In this document: positions 6,284 to 14,556 of the stretch, piece by piece
Layout of the letters: every line of letters begins with the position of its first letter
Numbering within the stretch: position 1 is the first letter of the stretch
Assembly (NCBI GenBank): GCA_029762535.1
Contig: JARVGK010000030.1
Location: 1-38,475, forward strand
DNA length: 38,475 nt
Direction of reading: 5' to 3'
DNA from: Thermoplasmatota archaeon
GTDB taxonomy: Archaea; Thermoplasmatota; Penumbrarchaeia; Penumbrarchaeales; Penumbrarchaeaceae
Position numbers and translations under genes: made by a program
Notes under the pieces: model-generated
What the model was told of the DNA's origin: nothing
Databases searched by the model: none
The model's input: only the letters and a program-made list of their open reading frames with translations

Positions 6284-8000
6284 TGGTATCCAGCAGCTTC
6301 AGGTCCATCTCCAGGGCGGATACCGGCGTCGCAAGCTGCAGGTCCGTCAGGACCGCCGGGCGGACCTCGCCGAAATGGAGAAGGGGCCATGCTTCATCTG
6401 TGACCAGCTCCGGGAACGGTCCGGAATAGCCCCCGTCCCCCTTCGCGACCATGTACGCTCCGGACCTGCCCCTGATATAGCATCCCATCGAGGAGGGAAG
6501 GAGCAGCGGGTCCATGTCCAGGTCCGAGAGCAGCCTTCTGGCGATCCCCTTGATCTCGGTGAACGACGCCTTGATGTCCTCGCTGACGAGGGTCAGGACC
6601 TTCATGCTCCTGTTACCTACCATGACGTCCGCCACCTCGAACAGCCTCTGGGGCTGGTCCCTGTGCCTGTTCATTGACAGCAGCCGCAGGAGGGACGGGA
6701 TAGCGCTCATCCTGACGGTGGTGTGCTCGGTCGTGATAGGATTGATTATTAGCGGAAGGGGGCAGTGCTCACGCCCCATCATCTCGAGCTGATCCGATTC
6801 GTTCGATAGCGATATGGTCCTGGCCTCAAGGAATCCCAGCCCGATCATGATCTCCCGAAGCACCCTCGAAAGGGTCGTGATCGATCTCTCGGAAGCTGTC
6901 GTGTGCTCTGTGGGGAGGGAACCGGGGAAGGAGGAGAAACCCAGGCCTATGGCGATGTCCTCAACGATGTCGGCCTCATGCAGGATGTCCGCCCTCCATG
7001 GGGGGACCGAGCAGGATATCATGTCCCCATGACGCTCGATGTCCCTGAACCCCATACGCATGAGGGCCTTGGATATTTCCTCCTGATCGAGTTCCCTTCC
7101 GAGCCAGCCGGATGCATATCGTGGATCGAGCTCAGCCCTGGTCCAGGAATACTCTGGCCATGAAATGGCACCCATTCCTCCAGAGAGATATGGTTCGACC
7201 GGAGGATAGCGCACCTCCACCGAAAAGAGAGCACCTCCTCTGTCCATTAGCTGGGAGCATACGATGTTGAGGGCAAGTGATACAGCGTTCCGGTCCGTTC
7301 CGGTCACATCTATGAATATGTCCCTCTTTCCGGTGCGCAGCCTTGTCAGTTCCCCGTTTATGATGGGAGGGAAGGACAGGACCCTGCCCCGAGCATCCGT
7401 TATCACAGGATATCTCTCATGCTCCTGGAGCGTCCAGGCGTATGCGGTCCCCTTCTCGTGCTCCTCGAGTATCCTCTCAAGGTCCCATTCCCCCTCCTTT
7501 CCCAGAGGTTGGAAGGAGATCCCGGACGGTTCGTAGGAGTCGTAGGCGAAAGGGGGCTCCACCGTGGTAAGATCGTGGATCCCGATGGCGACCTTGGCGC
7601 GTTTCCTGCCAAGGGTTATGTGCAGCTTTTCCTGGAGGTTCATTATCGAGAGCAGGGCGGACTCATCGTTGTCCACACCCTTCACAACGGCGGCCCCGAT
7701 GATCGGGCGTATCGTGGAAACCCCCTTCATCACATCAAGGACGATACCGGAGTCCCCCGTGATCGCGTACCTCCCCTTCGATGTCGTGTCCGGGGACTTG
7801 AGGTCCCTGTATGCCCGGGCAATCCCCTCCACACCGAAGAGGTCGGGCCTGTTAGGGAAGAACTCGACGGAGATCTCGCCCCCCCCCATCTTCTCGACCG
7901 TGGCCCCGATCATCGGTATCTCCGAGGCGAATTCGTCGATCGAGAACCCATCGCCGCAAAGCCTCGAGAGGTCCTCTATGTCCATGTTTATTACGGGCAT
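6264..8000 (-). CDS. pheT: Phenylalanine-tRNA ligase beta subunit (archaeal type)
   Basis: This 578-residue subunit works with PheS to attach phenylalanine to tRNA-Phe. It shows the archaeal/eukaryotic short form without the bacterial tRNA-binding and anticodon-binding extensions. Visible signatures are FFPNRPDLFGVEGIARAYRD in the N-terminal B1 domain, the B3/B4 editing region in the middle (KRAKVAIGIHDL, FIDVTGTD), the B5 DNA-binding-like fold (VPPWRADILHEADIVEDIAI), and a catalytic-like domain with INPITTEHTTVRMSAIPSLL and RLFEVADV. pheS is not in the window, so the subunits are encoded apart. The start ATG at 8000 follows CGGTGAAGAT; M6 (7985) is an alternative. Confidence 0.95.
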   Translation of the reverse strand: MPVINMDIEDLSRLCGDGFSIDEFASEIPMIGATVEKMGGGEISVEFFPNRPDLFGVEGIARAYRDLKSPDTTSKGRYAITGDSGIVLDVMKGVSTIRPIIGAAVVKGVDNDESALLSIMNLQEKLHITLGRKRAKVAIGIHDLTTVEPPFAYDSYEPSGISFQPLGKEGEWDLERILEEHEKGTAYAWTLQEHERYPVITDARGRVLSFPPIINGELTRLRTGKRDIFIDVTGTDRNAVSLALNIVCSQLMDRGGALFSVEVRYPPVEPYLSGGMGAISWPEYSWTRAELDPRYASGWLGRELDQEEISKALMRMGFRDIERHGDMISCSVPPWRADILHEADIVEDIAIGLGFSSFPGSLPTEHTTASERSITTLSRVLREIMIGLGFLEARTISLSNESDQLEMMGREHCPLPLIINPITTEHTTVRMSAIPSLLRLLSMNRHRDQPQRLFEVADVMVGNRSMKVLTLVSEDIKASFTEIKGIARRLLSDLDMDPLLLPSSMGCYIRGRSGAYMVAKGDGGYSGPFPELVTDEAWPLLHFGEVRPAVLTDLQLATPVSALEMDLKLLDTITDRAL

Positions 8001-8107
8001 ATCTTCACCGACGCTTAGATTGCGACCAAGTAGATAACCTTTGCAGGAGGGCTTCGGGACAGCACTTTTATATCAGTCCCGCATCACACGTTCCAAGGTG
8101 TTTGACA

Positions 8108-8326
8108 ATGACCGATCAGATAACCCCCGAGATGAGCATCATGGAGATCGTCCAGAAATATCCGGATACCAAACGCGTTTTCATGTTCCACGGTCTTCAC
8201 TGTCTGGGATGCGCCATAGCCCAGTTCGAGACCCTCAGAGAGGGAGCGATGGCGCACGGGATGGACCTCGAACCGCTGCTGAAGGACCTGAACGAAGCCG
8301 CATCCTCCCAAGGGTCGAAAGAGTGA
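8108..8326 (+). CDS. DUF1858 (hybrid-cluster-associated redox disulfide) domain protein
   Basis: The 72-residue protein has the DUF1858 layout: SIMEIVQKYPDTKRVF, then GLHCLGCAIAQFETLREGA, with a C-x-x-C pair followed by a helix. In this family the cysteines are proposed to form a redox disulfide or help with metal/thiol chemistry, and small stand-alone copies are common in anaerobes. I chose ATG 8108 because GGTG at 8097-8100 is correctly placed for it; the in-frame TTG at 8102 would be too close. The gene lies just before the ribosomal promoter. A TATA-like TTTTATATC occurs about 40 nt upstream. Confidence 0.85.
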   Translation: MTDQITPEMSIMEIVQKYPDTKRVFMFHGLHCLGCAIAQFETLREGAMAHGMDLEPLLKDLNEAASSQGSKE

Positions 8327-8360
8327 GGTCCGTCGGTCACCGGTCCGCCATGTGACAAAA

Positions 8361-8406
8361 GTATTTATATGGAATCTGTTATCGCCGCCCTGCCAAGTAT
8401 AAATAG
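8361..8406 (+). promoter_or_regulatory. Promoter region of the ribosomal protein cluster (two TATA-like boxes)
   Basis: GTATTTATATGG (8361-8372) and AGTATAAATAG (8396-8406) are the only good TATA-like elements between the DUF1858 gene and L3. From the second one, transcription would start near 8425-8432 and leave an untranslated leader of about 170 nt before the L3 start. Having two boxes may give two start sites. Confidence 0.55.
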
Positions 8407-8424
8407 AGGCCCTCTGGACATGCG

Positions 8425-8598
8425 ATTTGGGCAACCGTGCGCGGACCCTGTCCCCGGAAAAAATCGCCCGATGGGCGCTTCTCGTTCCGGTGGGATCGCA
8501 ACGACCAGACAGGTGGAGATGCTGGGCAGTTACTGGGCCACGTTCGTGGTCGAGCTACCTTGCTCCATCTTCCTTGGCACCAGTATCGGAGGAATGAT
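8425..8598 (+). promoter_or_regulatory. Long untranslated leader of the ribosomal protein operon
   Basis: About 170 nt separate the predicted transcription start from the L3 ATG. The region contains several short hairpins, for example CGCCC-GAT-GGGCG near 8465-8477, GGAC/GTCC near 8445, and CCAC/GTGG near 8549-8560. The L3 frame stays open upstream to a GTG at 8437, but that stretch does not resemble L3 N-termini. Leaders of ribosomal operons are frequent sites of feedback control by a ribosomal protein; whether that applies here is an inference. Confidence 0.4.
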
Positions 8599-9594
8599 AT
8601 GGCAAAGCCGCACAGGCCGAGAAGGGGTTCCATGGGCTACAGCCCCAGGAAGAGGGCCAAGAAGGAGACCCCGAACGTGAGGTCCTGGCCCGAAGGAGGC
8701 CAGGAACCCAAGATACAGGGCTTCGCAGGATACAAGGCGGGCATGACGCACGCCTTCGTAGTCGATTACAGGCCGACCTCCACCACCTCGGGTCAGGAGG
8801 TCCAGATACCCGTCACCGTCGTGGAGGTCCCTCCGCTGAAGGTTGCAGGCATCAGGCTTTACCGGGAGGACCCGTACGGGATGACGTCGTGCGCGGAGGT
8901 TTGGGCCCAGAAGCTGGATAAGGAGCTGGCCCGCAGGCTGCCCATCCCTTCCAAGGGAGGAAAACCGGACCTGAAGCTCCTGGATGTCGAGGATCCCGAT
9001 GAGATCAGGATCATAGTCCACACTTTGCCCGGCCTAGTGACCGGAACGCCGAAGAAGTCGCCGGAACTGATGGAGATACGCATCGGAGGAGGCACTACAA
9101 AGCAGAGGATCGAATACGCCAAGGGCCTTCTGGGCAAGGAGATCCCATTCAACGAGTTCCAGGTCGAGGGCGCCATGGTTGATATCGTCGCCGTCACCAA
9201 GGGCAAGGGCTTCACAGGCAGGGTCAAGCGTTTCAACGTCAAGCTGCTGGTCCACAAGAACTCCAAGCACAGGAGGATGATAGGTACGCAGGGTGCGTTC
9301 CATCCCGGCCTGGTCGCTAGCACGGTCCCCAACTCGGGCCAGATGGGGTATCACAAGAGGACCGAACATAACAAGAGGATACTGAAGATAGGAAAGGACG
9401 GAGCCGAGATAACCCCTAAAGGAGGTTTCCTCCATTATGGGCTAGTACAGAACAACTACGTTCTCATACACGGTTCCATCCCGGGACCGACCAAGAGGCT
9501 GATAAGGTTCAGGGACCCTGTGAGATTGTCCGGGGTCGAGGTGAAGGTACCGGATCTGACCTACATAAGCACGGCATCGAAGCAGGGTAGGTGA
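8599..9594 (+). CDS. rpl3: 50S ribosomal protein L3 (uL3)
   Basis: The 331-residue protein begins MAKPHRPRRGSMGYSPRKRA, the archaeal/eukaryotic uL3 start. It continues with GFAGYKAGMTH, VTKGKGFTGRVKRF (the central loop that reaches toward the peptidyl transferase centre) and HRRMIGTQGAFHPGLV, and ends with a GPTKRLIRFRDPVR strand. It is an early-assembly protein of the large subunit and the first gene of the cluster. ATG 8599 is set by CGGAGGAATGAT just before it. Its TGA overlaps the ribosome binding site of L4. Confidence 0.97.
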   Translation: MAKPHRPRRGSMGYSPRKRAKKETPNVRSWPEGGQEPKIQGFAGYKAGMTHAFVVDYRPTSTTSGQEVQIPVTVVEVPPLKVAGIRLYREDPYGMTSCAEVWAQKLDKELARRLPIPSKGGKPDLKLLDVEDPDEIRIIVHTLPGLVTGTPKKSPELMEIRIGGGTTKQRIEYAKGLLGKEIPFNEFQVEGAMVDIVAVTKGKGFTGRVKRFNVKLLVHKNSKHRRMIGTQGAFHPGLVASTVPNSGQMGYHKRTEHNKRILKIGKDGAEITPKGGFLHYGLVQNNYVLIHGSIPGPTKRLIRFRDPVRLSGVEVKVPDLTYISTASKQGR

Positions 9595-9599
9595 TCGTG

Positions 9600-10397
9600 A
9601 TGGCTAAGAAGATTACGACAAAGGGCGATGCGAAGGCGAGCAAGGTCAACGTATACGGTACCGACGGGACGGTCAAGGGAAAGGCAGAACTCCCTCCCGT
9701 TTTCGCGACGCCGTACAGGCCCGATGTGATAAGGAGGGCCGTCGTGTCCGCGCAGGCAAACAGGAGGCAGAGGTACGGCCCCAGCAAGGTCGCTGGGATG
9801 AGACATTCCGTATCTACGTGGGGCAAAGGCAGGGGCGCTGCAAGGGTTCAGAGGCTCAAGGCAGGCCGCACGGGTGCCGAGTCCCCGAACAACGTCGGAG
9901 GCAGGAGGGCACATCCTCCCAGCCCCGAGCATTATTTCACCAAGAAGATCAACGCCAAGGAGAGGAGGCTTGCGATATCTTCCGCTCTCGCGGCCACATC
10001 CAGAGAGGATCTGGTCCGCTATAGGGGGCACAGGTTCAAGGAGGGCCTCAGCCTTCCGGTCATCGTCGAGGACGGCGCCGAGGACCTCTCAAGGACCTCG
10101 GAAGTGATGAGCTTACTTGAGGCGGTGGGATTGGTCGACGATATCGACAGGTCCTCCAACGGTACTCATATCAGGGCGGGACGTGGAAAGATGAGAGGCA
10201 GGCGCTACAGGACCCCCAAGTCCATCCTGTTCATCGCGTCCGATGGATCCTCTCTCATAAAGGGGGCAAGGAACCTGCCAGGCGTCAACGCAACGTCCCC
10301 CAAGGGACTGAACGCGGAGTATCTCGCTCCGGGAGGGGACCCGGGAAGGCTCGTCGTGATATCCAAAAAGGCGCTGAGCGCGCTGGGAGGCGAGTGA
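9600..10397 (+). CDS. rpl4: 50S ribosomal protein L4 (archaeal uL4)
   Basis: The 265-residue protein has the archaeal uL4 order: KVNVYGTDGTVKGKAELPPVF, RRAVVSAQANRRQRYGPSK, a long basic loop with GRGAARVQR and the Gly/Pro-rich RRAHPP region that lines the exit tunnel, then the globular C-terminus with RYRTPKSILFIASD and LAPGGDPGRLVVISKKAL. GTG 9591 lies in frame, but ATG 9600 is preferred because GGTGATC at 9590-9596 is then a properly spaced ribosome binding site. It is 5 nt from L3. Confidence 0.97.
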   Translation: MAKKITTKGDAKASKVNVYGTDGTVKGKAELPPVFATPYRPDVIRRAVVSAQANRRQRYGPSKVAGMRHSVSTWGKGRGAARVQRLKAGRTGAESPNNVGGRRAHPPSPEHYFTKKINAKERRLAISSALAATSREDLVRYRGHRFKEGLSLPVIVEDGAEDLSRTSEVMSLLEAVGLVDDIDRSSNGTHIRAGRGKMRGRRYRTPKSILFIASDGSSLIKGARNLPGVNATSPKGLNAEYLAPGGDPGRLVVISKKALSALGGE

Positions 10398-10398
10398 T

Positions 10399-10665
10399 AT
10401 GGAACACAGGGTGCCGCATCAGATCCTATTGAACCCTTATGTGACCGAGAAGACCCTCAACATGATGGAGAGGGACAATTCACTGATGTTCATCGTAAGG
10501 AACGATTCCACGAAAGCCCAGATAAAATGGGCTTTCGAGTCCCTGTTCGAGGTCAAGGTGGACAGGGTGAATGTGAGGCATTGCAGGTACGGAAAGCAGG
10601 CCATCATCCGGCTGAACAAGGATTTCAGCGCGGGCGATATCGGAATGAGGATCGGAATATTCTAA
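10399..10665 (+). CDS. rpl23: 50S ribosomal protein L23 (uL23)
   Basis: The 88-residue protein of normal length carries ILLNPYVTEKTLNMME, the uL23 opening, then VRNDSTKAQIKWAFESLFEV and VNVRHCRYGKQAIIRL. It lies at the tunnel exit, where signal recognition particle and nascent-chain factors dock. Its ATG is 1 nt after the L4 stop (TGATATGG), so its translation is probably coupled to L4. Confidence 0.96.
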   Translation: MEHRVPHQILLNPYVTEKTLNMMERDNSLMFIVRNDSTKAQIKWAFESLFEVKVDRVNVRHCRYGKQAIIRLNKDFSAGDIGMRIGIF

Positions 10666-10677
10666 GGGGTGAAAGAG

Positions 10678-11391
10678 ATGGGAAAGCGAATAATCGTCAG
10701 AAGGAGGGGCAAGGGAGCTGCCGGATATCGTTCCCCCAGCCACAGGCACCTCTCCGCAGCGGTCCTGCCCAAATTGAGGTCGGGGCGCGCGAGGGTCATC
10801 GACCTTCATCACGATCCGGGCCACACCGCACCGATGGCCAAACTGCTTTGGAACGATGGCCTGTTGAGGTACATGCTCGCACCTGAGGGATTGAGAGTAG
10901 GGGACGAGGTCCTCATGGGAGAGGACGCCCCTATAAGGTCCGGCAACATTCTTCCCCTTTCGATAATACCGGAAGGGACCCCGATCTATCACATAGAGGC
11001 CAATCCGCTCGACGGCGGTAGGTTCGTCAAGGCCGGTGGTACATCGGCGACGATAATAACCCGAGGGAAGAAAGTGACGGTACAGCTGCCCTCCGGTCAG
11101 TTCAAGAGCCTCTCCGGCGGATGCAGGGCCATAGTCGGCATAGTATCCGGAGGAGGCAGGCATGAGCTGCCCATCGGCAAAGCGGGGAAGATGTATCATA
11201 TGAACAGGAGCCATGCGAAGATATGGCCCCGGGTATCCGGCGTATCGATGAACCCTGTGAACCATCCGCATGGAGGTGGTAACCATCCTCACATCGGTAA
11301 ACCCAGCACGGTTTCGAGACACGCACCTCCCGGCAGGAAGGTCGGAAGGCTCAGCCCCAAGAAGAGGGATAAGAAGGGCAGGAAGGGGTGA
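10678..11391 (+). CDS. rpl2: 50S ribosomal protein L2 (uL2)
   Basis: The 237-residue protein shows MGKRIIVRRRGKGAAGYRSP at the start and near the end MNPVNHPHGGGNHPHIGKP, the loop that enters the peptidyl transferase region and includes the conserved histidine of uL2. The archaeal length is shorter than bacterial L2. ATG 10678 follows GGGGTGAAAGAG and is preferred to the in-frame GTG at 10669. It lies 12 nt after L23. Confidence 0.97.
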   Translation: MGKRIIVRRRGKGAAGYRSPSHRHLSAAVLPKLRSGRARVIDLHHDPGHTAPMAKLLWNDGLLRYMLAPEGLRVGDEVLMGEDAPIRSGNILPLSIIPEGTPIYHIEANPLDGGRFVKAGGTSATIITRGKKVTVQLPSGQFKSLSGGCRAIVGIVSGGGRHELPIGKAGKMYHMNRSHAKIWPRVSGVSMNPVNHPHGGGNHPHIGKPSTVSRHAPPGRKVGRLSPKKRDKKGRKG

Positions 11392-11396
11392 TGTAG

Positions 11397-11852
11397 TTGG
11401 TTAGGGGAACGGCCACAGCCAAGAGTGCAAGAAGGAAGGCAAGGAAGCTTAAAGGGAAGATCGCCGCGAAGAGGAAGAAGGAATTCCTCTACAGGGGACT
11501 GACGCTGGAGAAGCTGCAGTCCCTCTCCATGGAGGAGGTCACAGACCTGCTTCCCGCAAGGGCGCGGCGCTCCATAAACAGAGGAATGCTGCAGAAGAAC
11601 AGGCGTTTCTTCCACCATTTGGAACGGGGCGACGAGGTCATAAGGACCCAGTCCAGGGAGATAGTCGTTCTACCGTCCATGGTCGGAAGGAAGATATCCG
11701 TCCATGACGGGAGGTCCTTCGTGGAACTGAATATCATCCCGGAGATGATAGGCCATCACATCGGTGAGTTCGCCCTAACGAGGAAAGAGGTCAAGCACAC
11801 CGGCGTAGGGGTCGGAGCGACCCGTTCCTCGAAGTTCATGCCGCTGAAGTGA
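11397..11852 (+). CDS. rps19: 30S ribosomal protein S19 (uS19)
   Basis: The 151-residue protein has the archaeal N-terminal extension (RKARKLKGKIAAKRKKEFLYRG is part of it), then the S19 core with IRTQSREIVVLPSMVGRKIS, VHDGRSFVELNIIPEMIGHH and the C-terminal tail that touches the P-site tRNA. The start is TTG at 11397, placed 3-5 nt after GGGGTGATG. No ATG is available upstream of the conserved part, so TTG is well supported. Confidence 0.95.
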   Translation: MVRGTATAKSARRKARKLKGKIAAKRKKEFLYRGLTLEKLQSLSMEEVTDLLPARARRSINRGMLQKNRRFFHHLERGDEVIRTQSREIVVLPSMVGRKISVHDGRSFVELNIIPEMIGHHIGEFALTRKEVKHTGVGVGATRSSKFMPLK

Positions 11853-11861
11853 GGTGATTTG

Positions 11862-12326
11862 ATGAGATACTCTGTTGAATCTGATCCGGATACGACGGCA
11901 AGGGCGATATTGAAGGAGGCCGACATGTCGCCCAAGCATTCCATCGAGATATGCAATCACATCAAGGGCATGGACCTCCAGAAGGCCAAGGACTTTCTCG
12001 AACTGGTAGTTGAGAAGAAGGTCCCGGTGCCTTATCGCAGGTTCGTTGGTGGAGTGGCCCACCGGAAGGGGAAGGGTTTCGGGCCCGGAAGATATCCCCA
12101 GAAGGCGGCGCGTAAAATACTCAAGTTGCTGAAGGACTGTGAGAGCAATGCGGAGTACAACGGATTGAACACCGATGAGCTGTACATCAAGCACATCGCC
12201 GCTCACAGGGGCAAGGTTACGAGGGGCTGGATGCCCAGGGCCCACGGAAGGGCCACTGATTGGGACATCCATACCGTGAACGTGGAAGTGGTCATGCAGG
12301 AAAAGGAGGGAGATAATGGCCAATGA
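11862..12326 (+). CDS. rpl22: 50S ribosomal protein L22 (uL22)
   Basis: The 154-residue protein starts MRYSVESDPDTTARAILKEA and has SPKHSIEICNHIKGMDLQKA and GWMPRAHGRATDWDIHTVNV, the hairpin that lines the exit tunnel. Length fits archaeal L22. ATG 11862 follows GAGGTGATTTG; the in-frame TTG at 11859 is less likely. Its last 11 bases overlap the start of S3. Confidence 0.96.
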   Translation: MRYSVESDPDTTARAILKEADMSPKHSIEICNHIKGMDLQKAKDFLELVVEKKVPVPYRRFVGGVAHRKGKGFGPGRYPQKAARKILKLLKDCESNAEYNGLNTDELYIKHIAAHRGKVTRGWMPRAHGRATDWDIHTVNVEVVMQEKEGDNGQ

Positions 12327-13176
12327 GAGGAAGTTCGTCTCCGAGAACATAAGAAGGGTCCTCCTCAAGGAATACTTCAGGAAGGAGACCGAGATGGCGG
12401 GTTTCGGTGGGATCGACATCCAGAGGACCCCGATGGGGACCAGGGTGACCCTTAACGTCGAGAGGCCCGGCATGGTGATCGGCAGGAAGGGAGCCAAGAT
12501 CAAGGACCTTACCAGAGTGGTGCAGGAGGTTTACGGCTTCGACAACCCTCAGATAGAGGTGCAGGAATGCAGGAACCCCTCCAAGAACTCGCAGATCATG
12601 GCTCAGAAGCTCGCCATCGCCCTCGAGAGGGGATGGCACTTCAGGAGGGCCGGACACTCCACGCTGAGGCGCATAGGTGACACCGACGTCAAGGGATGTC
12701 AGGTCAAGCTCTCCGGAAAGCTTACCGGACAGCGGCACAGGACGGAGAAGTTCAAGTATGGACATATAAAGTTCTGCGGCGAGCCAGCCCTTACGACGAT
12801 GGATAGGGGCTTTGCGGTCGCCAAGAAGAAGCTGGGGGTCATCGGGGTTTCGGTGGATATCATGCGCTCCGACTCGGTCCTTCCGGACGAGGTGACGATC
12901 CTGGACGTACCGACCTTGGCCGAAGTGGCCGAACTGGAGGTCGTGAACGAGCCAAAGGCCCAGGAAGCGTCCGAAGATGCGCCCTCCGTGGAGGCTGAGG
13001 GGGATCAGAGCCGGACCGAGGGGCCGGAGGAGGAAACCTCCGAGAAGAAGGTATCCAAGAGGAAGCAGAAGCGTATTGACCGCAAGGAGGCTTCCGGCGA
13101 CGAGAACGCGGATGAAGACGGACCTTCGAAAGAGGAAGTAACCGTAAAGGATCCCGAGACGGACGGAGGTGAGTGA
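12316..13176 (+). CDS. rps3: 30S ribosomal protein S3 (uS3) with long acidic C-terminal tail
   Basis: The 286-residue protein has an N-terminal KH domain with GMVIGRKGAKIKDLTRVV and the C-terminal S3 domain (STLRRIGDTDVKGCQVKLSG and RTEKFKYGHIKF). The core ends around residue 210. It is followed by about 75 residues dominated by Glu, Asp, Lys and Ser with no hydrophobic core, so the tail is probably disordered. S3 forms the mRNA entry site with S4 and S5. The ATG lies inside the end of L22, with GGAGGGAGATA before it. Confidence 0.96.
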   Translation: MANERKFVSENIRRVLLKEYFRKETEMAGFGGIDIQRTPMGTRVTLNVERPGMVIGRKGAKIKDLTRVVQEVYGFDNPQIEVQECRNPSKNSQIMAQKLAIALERGWHFRRAGHSTLRRIGDTDVKGCQVKLSGKLTGQRHRTEKFKYGHIKFCGEPALTTMDRGFAVAKKKLGVIGVSVDIMRSDSVLPDEVTILDVPTLAEVAELEVVNEPKAQEASEDAPSVEAEGDQSRTEGPEEETSEKKVSKRKQKRIDRKEASGDENADEDGPSKEEVTVKDPETDGGE

Positions 13177-13177
13177 A

Positions 13178-13381
13178 TTGCCGCTCCTCAGGACAGAGTC
13201 GATAAGGTCAATGTCGAAGGATGAAAGGAAGGCCAAGATCAGGGAGCTCAGGGATGATCTTTTAAGGGAAAGAGGCGTCTCGGCGATGGGAGGAGCCCCT
13301 CCCAACCCCGGGAAGATCAAAGCCCTCAGGGTGAACATCGCGAGGATCGCGACCATCATGAGGGAGGAGGGAGAACTTTAA
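13178..13381 (+). CDS. rpl29: 50S ribosomal protein L29 (uL29)
   Basis: The 67-residue helical protein has LRTESIRSMSKDERKAKIRE and ALRVNIARIATIMREE, the two helices of L29. There are two start choices: GTG at 13169 overlaps S3 by 8 nt, and TTG at 13178 lies 5 nt after the strong GGAGGTGA. The second is preferred because of the binding site spacing and because the shorter form matches the family's N-terminus. L29 sits near the tunnel exit beside L23. Confidence 0.92.
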   Translation: MPLLRTESIRSMSKDERKAKIRELRDDLLRERGVSAMGGAPPNPGKIKALRVNIARIATIMREEGEL

Positions 13382-13680
13382 TGGGAGAGATCTGCAGCGT
13401 ATGTGGATTGCCGAAGGAGATCTGCGCCTGCGAGGACATCGCAAGGGAGCAGCAGGACATCAGGATCGCCACCGCCAGGAGGCGGTATGGCAAGATGGTG
13501 ACGACAATATCGGGCATCGATCCGTCGGACATCGATCTCGAGGACCTAGCACGGTTCCTCAAGAACAGATGCGCCGCCGGCGGTACCGTCAAGGACGGCG
13601 TCATCGAGCTTCAGGGCGATCACAAGAAGAAGGCGATCGCATCGCTCAAGGAGAAGGGATACACGAACATATCAGAGTGA
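13381..13680 (+). CDS. Translation initiation factor aIF1 (SUI1 family)
   Basis: The 99-residue protein has an N-terminal zinc knuckle (C5-x2-C8 and C15-x-C17 in CSVCGLPKEICAC) followed by the SUI1 fold: KMVTTISGIDPSDIDLEDLA, FLKNRCAAGGTVKDGVIELQ and HKKKAIASLKEKGY. aIF1 binds the 30S P-site region and guards start codon selection. The ATG shares one base with the L29 stop (TAATG), so the two are coupled. Its place between L29 and Rnp1 is the usual euryarchaeal order. Confidence 0.95.
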   Translation: MGEICSVCGLPKEICACEDIAREQQDIRIATARRRYGKMVTTISGIDPSDIDLEDLARFLKNRCAAGGTVKDGVIELQGDHKKKAIASLKEKGYTNISE

Positions 13681-13686
13681 GGGTCG

Positions 13687-14007
13687 ATGAACGAAAAAAA
13701 CGCACGCGTCCGTAGCCTTGCAATGGAGGAGTTGATCGGAAAGGACATCAAGATAAGGAAGCACGATATGGCCGATCTGGTGGGGGTCGAGGGCATAGTC
13801 CTCGACGAGACGATGAGGACCTTCCTCATCGGAACCCCCAAGGGTAGGCTTAGGGTCCCGAAGAAGGGCTCCGAGTTCGCCTTCATCGAAGGCGGGCTCC
13901 CGTTGGACGTCCTTTGCGGGGACATGCTTCTGTTCAGGAGCGAGGACCGGATAAAGAGATGCGACACGGCCGGAAAGAAGAAGAACAGGTTCAAGGGACA
14001 GGAATGA
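13687..14007 (+). CDS. rnp1: RNase P protein component 1 (Rpp29/Pop4)
   Basis: The 106-residue protein has MEELIGKDIKIRKHDMADLV, GVEGIVLDETMRTFLIG and the beta-barrel strand KGRLRVPKKGSEFAF, matching archaeal Rpp29. It binds the RNase P RNA with Rpp21 and supports tRNA 5' maturation. It follows aIF1 by 6 nt, and its location between aIF1 and S17 is conserved in many archaea. Confidence 0.93.
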   Translation: MNEKNARVRSLAMEELIGKDIKIRKHDMADLVGVEGIVLDETMRTFLIGTPKGRLRVPKKGSEFAFIEGGLPLDVLCGDMLLFRSEDRIKRCDTAGKKKNRFKGQE

Positions 14008-14039
14008 AGTTGATAGTTCAGGCGAAAGAGGCGATTTAA

Positions 14040-14555
14040 ATGGTCGATAAGAAGGAAAGGAACACGATCACGGGGGGGGACAAACCCGAATTGACCGATG
14101 TGAAAAAGCCCACGAAGAAGACGGCGGTAGCATCGGACATAAAGACCGTTCAGATGAAGAAGAAGCTGCCGGTCAAGAAGCCAGTAGCGGCGAAGGAAGC
14201 CCCCGTCATCAGGTCGAGGAAGCTCAAGGCGGCCCCTGCGAGGAACATAGGGATCCCCATGCAGATGCCGGTCAAGAGATGCGAGGACAGGTTCTGCCCC
14301 TATCATGGCAAGCTATCCGTAAGGGGGATCATACTCGACGTACAGCTCGTGTCCAAGAGGATGCAGGGTACCGTCGTGGTCAAGCGAGAGCGCAGACATT
14401 ATATCAACAAGTACCAGAGGTACGAGAAGAGAACGTCTCGGTATCTGGCGCATATGCCCCCATGCATGGATTTCGAGGTAGGTGAGATGGTACGCATCGC
14501 CGAATGCAGGCCTCTTTCGAAGGCCACGTCATTCGTGGTCATAGGAGGGGTATGA
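14040..14555 (+). CDS. rps17: 30S ribosomal protein S17 (uS17) with long basic N-terminal extension
   Basis: The 171-residue protein is clearly longer than the usual 105-115 residues of archaeal S17. The core starts at about residue 67 (NIGIPMQMPVKRCEDRFCPY) and includes HGKLSVRGIILDVQLVSKRM, RHYINKYQRYEKR, and a last strand RIAECRPLSKATSFVVIGGV. The first 65 residues are mostly Lys, Ala, Pro and Val, look disordered, and may contact rRNA. ATG 14040 comes 32 nt after Rnp1. A later start at M76 (in IPMQM) would cut the core, so the extension seems real. Confidence 0.93.
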   Translation: MVDKKERNTITGGDKPELTDVKKPTKKTAVASDIKTVQMKKKLPVKKPVAAKEAPVIRSRKLKAAPARNIGIPMQMPVKRCEDRFCPYHGKLSVRGIILDVQLVSKRMQGTVVVKRERRHYINKYQRYEKRTSRYLAHMPPCMDFEVGEMVRIAECRPLSKATSFVVIGGV

Positions 14556-14556
14556 T

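Noticed and set aside
8437..8598. Upstream extension of L3 to GTG 8437
   Set aside because: The added 54 residues do not match L3 N-termini, and GGAGGAATGAT marks ATG 8599.
8369..8680. ORF in the leader that runs into L3 in another frame
   Set aside because: It overlaps the L3 coding start and resembles no family; its start has no ribosome binding site.
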